From the NCBI GenBank assembly GCA_023897205.1, contig JAHWDD010000004.1, positions 4,216,001-4,280,000 of the forward strand: a DNA stretch of 64,000 bases. The letters run 5' to 3'. Origin of the DNA: Exophiala sp. HKRS030 (lineage: Eukaryota > Ascomycota > Eurotiomycetes > Chaetothyriales > Herpotrichiellaceae). The translations under genes were made by a program, and so were the position numbers. The notes beneath the pieces were generated by a model. The model saw only the letters and a list, made by a program, of their open reading frames with translations. It did no database searches and was not told where the DNA came from. Shown piece by piece: positions 58,826 to 64,000 of the stretch. Every line of letters starts with the position of its first letter. The first letter of the stretch is position 1.

Positions 58826-59434
58826 TTTGGTTGTTCCTAAACTTCACCGAATGATGACTGGTCCTTGGTCGTCTGGAAGAAGGCTGTGTCAGGGGGAAAA
58901 GAGAAGGGTTTTAAGTTGTTGTGATGATGCAGTATATAAGTGTTCGTCAGTCCAAGAGTCGTCAGATCCCAGGCTTATTCAGACAAGATTGAAAATATAC
59001 AGGTCATATATGCCCTTGATTGCTCTGAAAACGCACCAAGCATCGGAGCCAGAAAACTTCGTGCTCAGTAACCAACATTCACATCGGAACGAAGAAGTAC
59101 TCTCAAAGTCAACGATTGGACATTGTCTCCAGGAGCTTCATCTTCTCCGAAGCGTTTCTCCGCCGGAAATATCCTCTTCGGCTATTGACCTGCCTCTCTT
59201 CTCGGGGTTTTCTGAATATTGCCACTACAGGTTGGGGATAAACGGGGAATGTGTTACAATGAGTTCTCCGTATAGTACGGCACTCTTTCATGCTCTAGAG
59301 ACTGCTGCGAGTTTCAAATGTCTTTTCAAGTAGACGATCAGGCTCCTGTCTCTCTCCAAACTTGTGGCTTTCCTTCAGTTCGCCGAATACAGAAACAGGC
59401 TTTTAAGACGACCAGGATCATCTGAAACCCAATC
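58826..59434. promoter_or_regulatory. divergent promoter SDR / aldolase
   Basis: 609 bp between two divergent catabolic genes, likely shared. A plus-strand frame through it shows no domain. Confidence 0.5.
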
Positions 59435-60475
59435 ATGATAGACGATTCTTTGGCCAACAATTTGACAAGGAAAATCATCCAACAAGCTAAATCTGGTGGC
59501 TATGCCGTCGGCGGGTTTTGTGTGTAAGTTCAAACACTCGTGGGGATTACGCAATTGAAGCGACTCCCTCTCTCCACGTCATGCGGTGTTGACAGTCCTA
59601 TCTCTCTCAAGCTACAACGCCGAAGGTGTACAGGCCGTCATAAAAGCTGCAGAGAGATGCCGCTCGCCAGCGATCATACAACTCTTCCCCTGGACGATGC
59701 ATTTCTATGGACCGGAATTCATCAGATTCGCGGCAGACCGAGCACATGCGGCCTCTGTGCCGATATCCCTTCATCTGGACCACTGTCTGAAGCCCAGTGA
59801 TGCCTACCTGGCTCTCGAGTGCGCTTTCGACTCCATCATGATTGATGGCTCGATGTTCGACGAGGAGGAGAACATCAGGTACGTCAGGTCGATTGTGGAA
59901 AGAGCCAAGGCCAAAAACATCACCATCGAAGCTGAGCTAGGGAGGATGGAGGGGAAGGAAGACGGTGTGCCTCAGATTGATCTCGAGACCGTGTGGACGG
60001 ATCCGAAGAAAGCCGCGTCGTTTGTACGTGAGACTGGTGTTCACTTCCTGGCCCCCAGCTTTGGGAACGTCCACGGTCCATATGGCCCAGGAGGAGCGGA
60101 AAAACATTGGCAATTGGACAGGTGAGTTTTCGTTTATGAAGGGCTCAAGGGAAGACTTTCGAGATGTGTTATCTGGCTACCGAAGGCTGAAAAGTTTACA
60201 GGCTGATGAAGATTTATGAGAAATTGGGAGACCGAACGCCATTGGTCCTTCACGGCACCCACCCTCTATCTGATGATCTCGTCCGCGTCGCCATGCGGTT
60301 GGGAATGGTCAAGATCAATCAAAATCGGAGCGTTCGGAACAAATATCATGAGTATCTCGCCAATTTCGGTGGGAAGGGAGACCTCATCGCATTACAGGAG
60401 AATGCGGTCGAAGCATACTCTCAAGATATTGAGCGAGTCATGACTGAGGTTTTCATGTCCGCTGGCAAAGCATGA
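59435..60475 (+). CDS. class II (zinc) ketose-bisphosphate-type aldolase
   Basis: Metal-dependent aldolase of the fructose/tagatose-bisphosphate family. Exons 59435-59523, 59612-60121 and 60202-60475, with introns of 88 and 80 nt; 290 residues. The barrel starts GGYAVGGFCVYNAEGVQAV (joined by splicing). Zinc and substrate residues are visible as the His of SLHLDHCL, the Glu of TIEAELGRMEGKEDGV, the His of FGNVHGPYG and the HGTHPLSDD segment; MIDGSMFDEEENI is also typical. It is shorter than glycolytic class II FBP aldolase (about 360), as in the tagatose-type or catabolic group. Likely cleaves a sugar-acid or keto-type intermediate, but the substrate is not known. Confidence 0.9.
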
Positions 60476-60988
60476 AATGAAGAGAGAGAGAGAGAGAGCT
60501 AGGAAGAAGGTATGCTGCTTGGACATTTTGCGCTTGCTCCCATGTGAATGGACCAGTAAAATGTAGGTAAAACGTACACCTCATTATAGAACAAGAGTAT
60601 CAAAAGGGTTCACCTGTAATCAAGTGCTCGTTCTTCTGGCGTCTTTTCAAATCCCGAGAACCCTTCGCTCAATATCTCAACGTTTGCCAATATTCCGATA
60701 GCAGCCACGCTTATATCCTTTAACTAGTAAAGACTTATAGCTGGTATCAGAATTTGCCGACGTGGCCTAGTACTCCGACAGACCCTGTCCTCTCGCTTCG
60801 CGCCGATACCCGTGGACTCCTATAATGGCCGTCGGCTTTTCCACAAGTCTACAACAGCCGTGCTAGATGTCGTCGTTGGAGAGCAGGAAGCGGTTTAAGA
60901 GAGATATTTCTCTGCCATCTTCGAACCTTGATACCAAGAATATTGTCGACTTACGGCGATCTTACAGAAAACGCATAGATTCTGGAGG
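60476..60988. other. intergenic, with a short AG repeat
   Basis: 513 bp; (AG)9 at 60481-60498 directly after the aldolase stop. No gene seen. Confidence 0.55.
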
Positions 60989-62261
60989 ATGAGTACCAAC
61001 AAGCGAGTGAGTGCAGACCGGGTATAATGGAACTGTCATGGGCTCGTCAGAATACACGTACTCACCATAACCTGTTTACGATCTAGGTCTGGACACGTTT
61101 TCTCCGCTTTGTCAGCGATGATGGCAAGACATATGGCGGTGAGCCTGTTGATGCAGAGATCGATGGTACGTCTCCAGAAACGAGAAGCTCGAGAGGAGGA
61201 CTATTTGCTCGAAGCTGACAATCCAATCATAGTCGGTCTCGCTATCAAAGAGGGCAAGGTAGTCAAGGCACGTGTGCTCAGTTCAAGCTCGGCTCTTGAC
61301 GAGGGAGCAAAGTTCACAGGACAGGAGCGCCCGGTGCAACAGGTACGTCTCCACCCTCGAGACCGGCAAGGGCGAAGTAACCATTTCTACCAACAGATAT
61401 TGGCACCGTTGACGGCAGAGCAAGTTGGAAGCATTCGATGTATCGGTGTGAACTACAACGATCACGGTGTAAGTACCACCTAAAAGGCAACAGCCAGTCT
61501 GCGTGTGTGAAAGAGAGGAGGGACAGGGTAAGACGGCTGACATGGTACTGCACCTACTCACAGGCAGAGCTCGGCTATGATGTTCCACCGGTGCCAATTG
61601 TGTTCATCAAGCCAAGTTCGGCATTGAATGACCCCAGTGCCCCAGTCGTCATTCCATATTTCGTGACGGATGCGGATTTTGAGGTCGAACTGTGCGTGGT
61701 GATTGGCAAAGAAGCCAGGAACGTGGCCGACGACGAGGCCTTGGACTATGTCCTTGGATATTGCACTTCCAATGACGTGGCTGCGCGACGGGCACAAACA
61801 ATCACGACCCAGTTCTGCCATGGCAAGGGGTTTGATACTTTTGCCCCCGTTGGGCCGACGTTGGTGCATGCAAAAGCGATTCCCAACCCACAAACCCTAG
61901 AAATGAGGACCACTTTAAACGGGAAAGAAATGCAACATGCGACCCTCGATACCATGATCTTTCCCGTGGCGAGGATTGTCTCGCATTTGTCTCAGGTAAG
62001 CTTTGTCCAGAGAGCAACGTACAAAGTAAGCCGGAAGGTAACTTGGCGCAGGCCACGACTATCCCCGCTGGGACAATCATCATGACTGGCACTCCTGGGG
62101 GAATCGGACACTCGCGAACCCCGCCCCAGTATCTGCAGGAGGGCGATGACTTGAGACTGTGGATAAGTGGTGGTCTTGGGACGCTCACCAATCCTATTGT
62201 GAAGGACAAATTTCGGACTTCTTTCAACAATGGACTGATAGAGATGAACGGCAAGGCTTAA
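60989..62261 (+). CDS. fumarylacetoacetate-hydrolase-family protein
   Basis: Metal-dependent hydrolase or decarboxylase of 2,4-diketo- and related acids. Six exons: 60989-61006, 61087-61165, 61233-61342, 61397-61468, 61564-61995 and 62052-62261; 306 residues. Introns are 54-95 nt; the 18-nt first exon (MSTNKR) is the least certain part. Domain marks: CIGVNYNDHG, IVFIKPSSAL, the acidic metal ligands of DADFEVELCVVIGK, YCTSNDVAARR, KGFDTFAPVGP and the C-terminal IMTGTPGGIGHSR. Typical relatives are acylpyruvate hydrolases and homoprotocatechuate-pathway isomerases. It could complete breakdown of a keto acid made by the neighbouring SDR, dehydrogenase and aldolase. Confidence 0.9.
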
Positions 62262-63627
62262 TCATTGTACGGAATCAGAGGAATGTACAAATGTCATGAC
62301 TCGATCCTTGTTATTGATACCTGTTCCTTGCATTGAAAAACGGCACGCTCTGGATGAGTCAGCCGATTAGCCAGGCACATGTGATGGTCTATTGGATATG
62401 TTGAAGCTGCTGCGTCCAGATGCGTCCTCCCAACAGTCCGGAAACATGAGTCAAAGAGCAATAAATAGAAACCGAGATCCCCTGACTTTTGCATCCATGC
62501 ACACAGTACAAGAGTCCGAAGGCGGCTCTTATCTTTTTTATCGTAAGCCAACACGTCAACAATCCATCAGTCGACGCGGACAGTTGGTGGATCAAGAAGC
62601 CGGGCCTTGCGCCTCCCGTTTGATGAGCCACAAGGCTTCTTGATTGAGGATCCTTCGGCGAGGCCGGAATCCCCAATGTGGTCTAGCGCACTTTCCTAGC
62701 CCCGAATTTTTTCCCACTCTTTAAATTCTTCAAGATACGAATTAAAATGGATAATTTATTGATTGCAACGTCTCGCGTCGTCCGCACGGCCATCTCCTCC
62801 CAGCAAGTATTATTGGAATTATGGAGAAAGTCATCTCAACGGCTTCGCACGGATCCATTACACCGAAGCCTGGAAGGTCTCCTGTGACCCTCACATGCAA
62901 AGTCCCAGGCGCAGCGACTCCTGATTGTCTTATTCTCTCACACAGTAACCGAGCACGCCACCGCTCAACGGAATTTTCTCTTCCTTTTCTCGGATCTTAC
63001 TGCGTTGCTGATGGCAAAACACAAACACTGAATCTTTTCATATGGCTCGATTGCCAAGGTAGGAATCGTCAGCCTTTTATCATATTCACGTCTTTCTTGT
63101 TGGCAAAGAATCCATCTTTTTTCCCTCGCTCGCTATCTCAATCGGTCCACTTTTTCCTCCATCTATGCACCATGCACAAAATGGCCCGTTTATTATTGAT
63201 CAGATCCCGTCGAACTTTGGCTTTCGTTCGGTGTCTGTGCTAATCCATCCGACAAGTCATGACATGGATTGCCTCCACCACATGCTAATCATGCAAAATT
63301 TGGTACTGGTAATGCTTTTTCATCGATCAGAGACCCTCTCGTTGGATATCAAAGTCCTGAATACCGTCTACCAAGTTTCCCCCTACTCCATTGACTCTGT
63401 TACTTACCTCCAACTCTCATACAATACTTCCTGAACAATCTCCGAACCTTCTTTTGACCTCTTCCCCAAGTCCTTCTCATTGTGCTGTACATACGTGAAT
63501 CCTGGATTCTTCGATTTCCATCCTCCCTTCAGCATCAGATACTGTCTTTTTCGACTGATTGATTTCACCAACGCACTCAACCTGCCCGGGCGGTGTCCGG
63601 GTGACCGTCGACTCGGTTCACACACAT
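62262..63627. other. intergenic, 1.4 kb
   Basis: No gene recognised. The right part is rich in TC and TTC stretches, as in long fungal 5' leaders, and probably serves the gene starting at 63628. Confidence 0.5.
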
Positions 63628-64000
63628 ATGGCCGACGGACAACTCCCTTCATCAGAACCCGAAAGCCACAGCAGTAGCAATAATTCCAGCACAAATCATA
63701 GCAGGAGCCAGAGTGCCCACGGAAGGGCTGGTCAAAAAACGCACAAGGTCAAATTTATCGGTGACGAGGATGGTGGTGGTGGTGAACAGGGAGAGTCCTC
63801 CCGACGGAGGAGTATACCTGAAATACGACTCGCAGAATCAGAAGATGTAGCCGACTCTCCCATGACGCCGACCGAGTCGGAATATGCAGGACGAGCCGAT
63901 GTTGCAGCTGCCCAAGCACAGAGTCGGGCCAGTCGCTTAGCCTTTAGACTCAGCAACTCACAAACACAAACGGGACGCGGCAAGACAAACTCTGGTTCAA
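63628..64000 (+). CDS. unidentified protein, N-terminal part with low complexity
   Basis: Open from the ATG at 63628 to the window end (124 codons, no stop). The visible part is Ser/Asn/Gln/Arg-rich and presumably disordered: MADGQLPSSEPESHSSSNNS, then a basic HKVKFIGDEDGGGG, then acidic and Ser-rich stretches with proline-directed sites (DSPMTP). A long pyrimidine-rich region upstream suits a leader. No family is recognised; such N-termini occur on large fungal signalling or membrane proteins. Confidence 0.6.
   Translation, partial: MADGQLPSSEPESHSSSNNSSTNHSRSQSAHGRAGQKTHKVKFIGDEDGGGGEQGESSRRRSIPEIRLAESEDVADSPMTPTESEYAGRADVAAAQAQSRASRLAFRLSNSQTQTGRGKTNSGS

Noticed and set aside
60481..60498. 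(AG)9 after the aldolase as a regulatory element
   Set aside because: Short, common microsatellite in a 3' region; nothing links it to regulation.

Overview
This is a stretch of nuclear DNA from a filamentous ascomycete (Pezizomycotina). The evidence is direct: most genes carry short GT-AG introns (about 42-159 nt, many with a CTAAC-type branch site), there are five Zn2Cys6 transcription factors, and fungal-type MFS, P450 and cupin families occur throughout. The load of catabolic genes suits Eurotiomycetes, perhaps black-yeast relatives (Chaetothyriales), but that placement is inference. I see no rRNA, CRISPR, prophage or intact transposon. I resolve 28 protein-coding genes (two cut by the window ends) and one pseudogene. 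Exon boundaries were chosen by eye from splice consensus and reading frame.

Layout. 1-13 kb is mostly housekeeping: the 3' end of an MFS transporter, a Zn2Cys6 regulator, then NOB1 (18S rRNA D-site endonuclease), NOP10 (H/ACA snoRNP) and SEN2 (tRNA-splicing endonuclease) in a row, a PPxY-bearing arrestin-like protein, and the Rag GTPase GTR1. 13.7-19.8 kb holds a 2-oxoglutarate/Fe(II) oxygenase, a regulator, a small cupin and a Ser/Ala-rich GPI-type wall protein. 19.8-21.7 kb is gene-poor and contains a run of perfect inverted repeats.

21.7-46.3 kb looks like a catabolic island: cytochrome P450, Baeyer-Villiger monooxygenase, iron-dependent alcohol dehydrogenase, alpha/beta hydrolase, AMP-forming acyl-CoA ligase, thiolase and a peroxisomal alpha-methylacyl-CoA racemase (C-terminal SKL), with an MFS sugar-type transporter and two Zn2Cys6 regulators. 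Read in order, these enzymes could hydroxylate an alicyclic compound, oxidise it to a ketone, expand it to a lactone, open the lactone, activate the acid with CoA, epimerise a methyl branch and cleave by beta-oxidation. The substrate is unknown; a terpenoid or other methyl-branched ring is my inference. A SnoaL-like pseudogene and an AIM6-like secreted phosphodiesterase lie inside it.

46.7-62.3 kb is a second metabolic group: an amino-acid permease, two related ChrR-like cupins either side of a regulator and a HAD hydrolase, then amidase, D-2-hydroxyacid dehydrogenase, SDR, class II aldolase and a fumarylacetoacetate-hydrolase-family protein. This suits breakdown of an amide- or acid-type carbon source through 2-hydroxy/2-keto acids, but the substrate cannot be read from sequence. 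The right end opens into an unidentified gene with a low-complexity N-terminus.

The most checkable unusual signals are the two clusters, a 9-bp motif TACGGAGTA found only between genes, an inverted CGG-N8-CCG site in the shared BVMO/ADH promoter, and the hairpin run near 20.8 kb.
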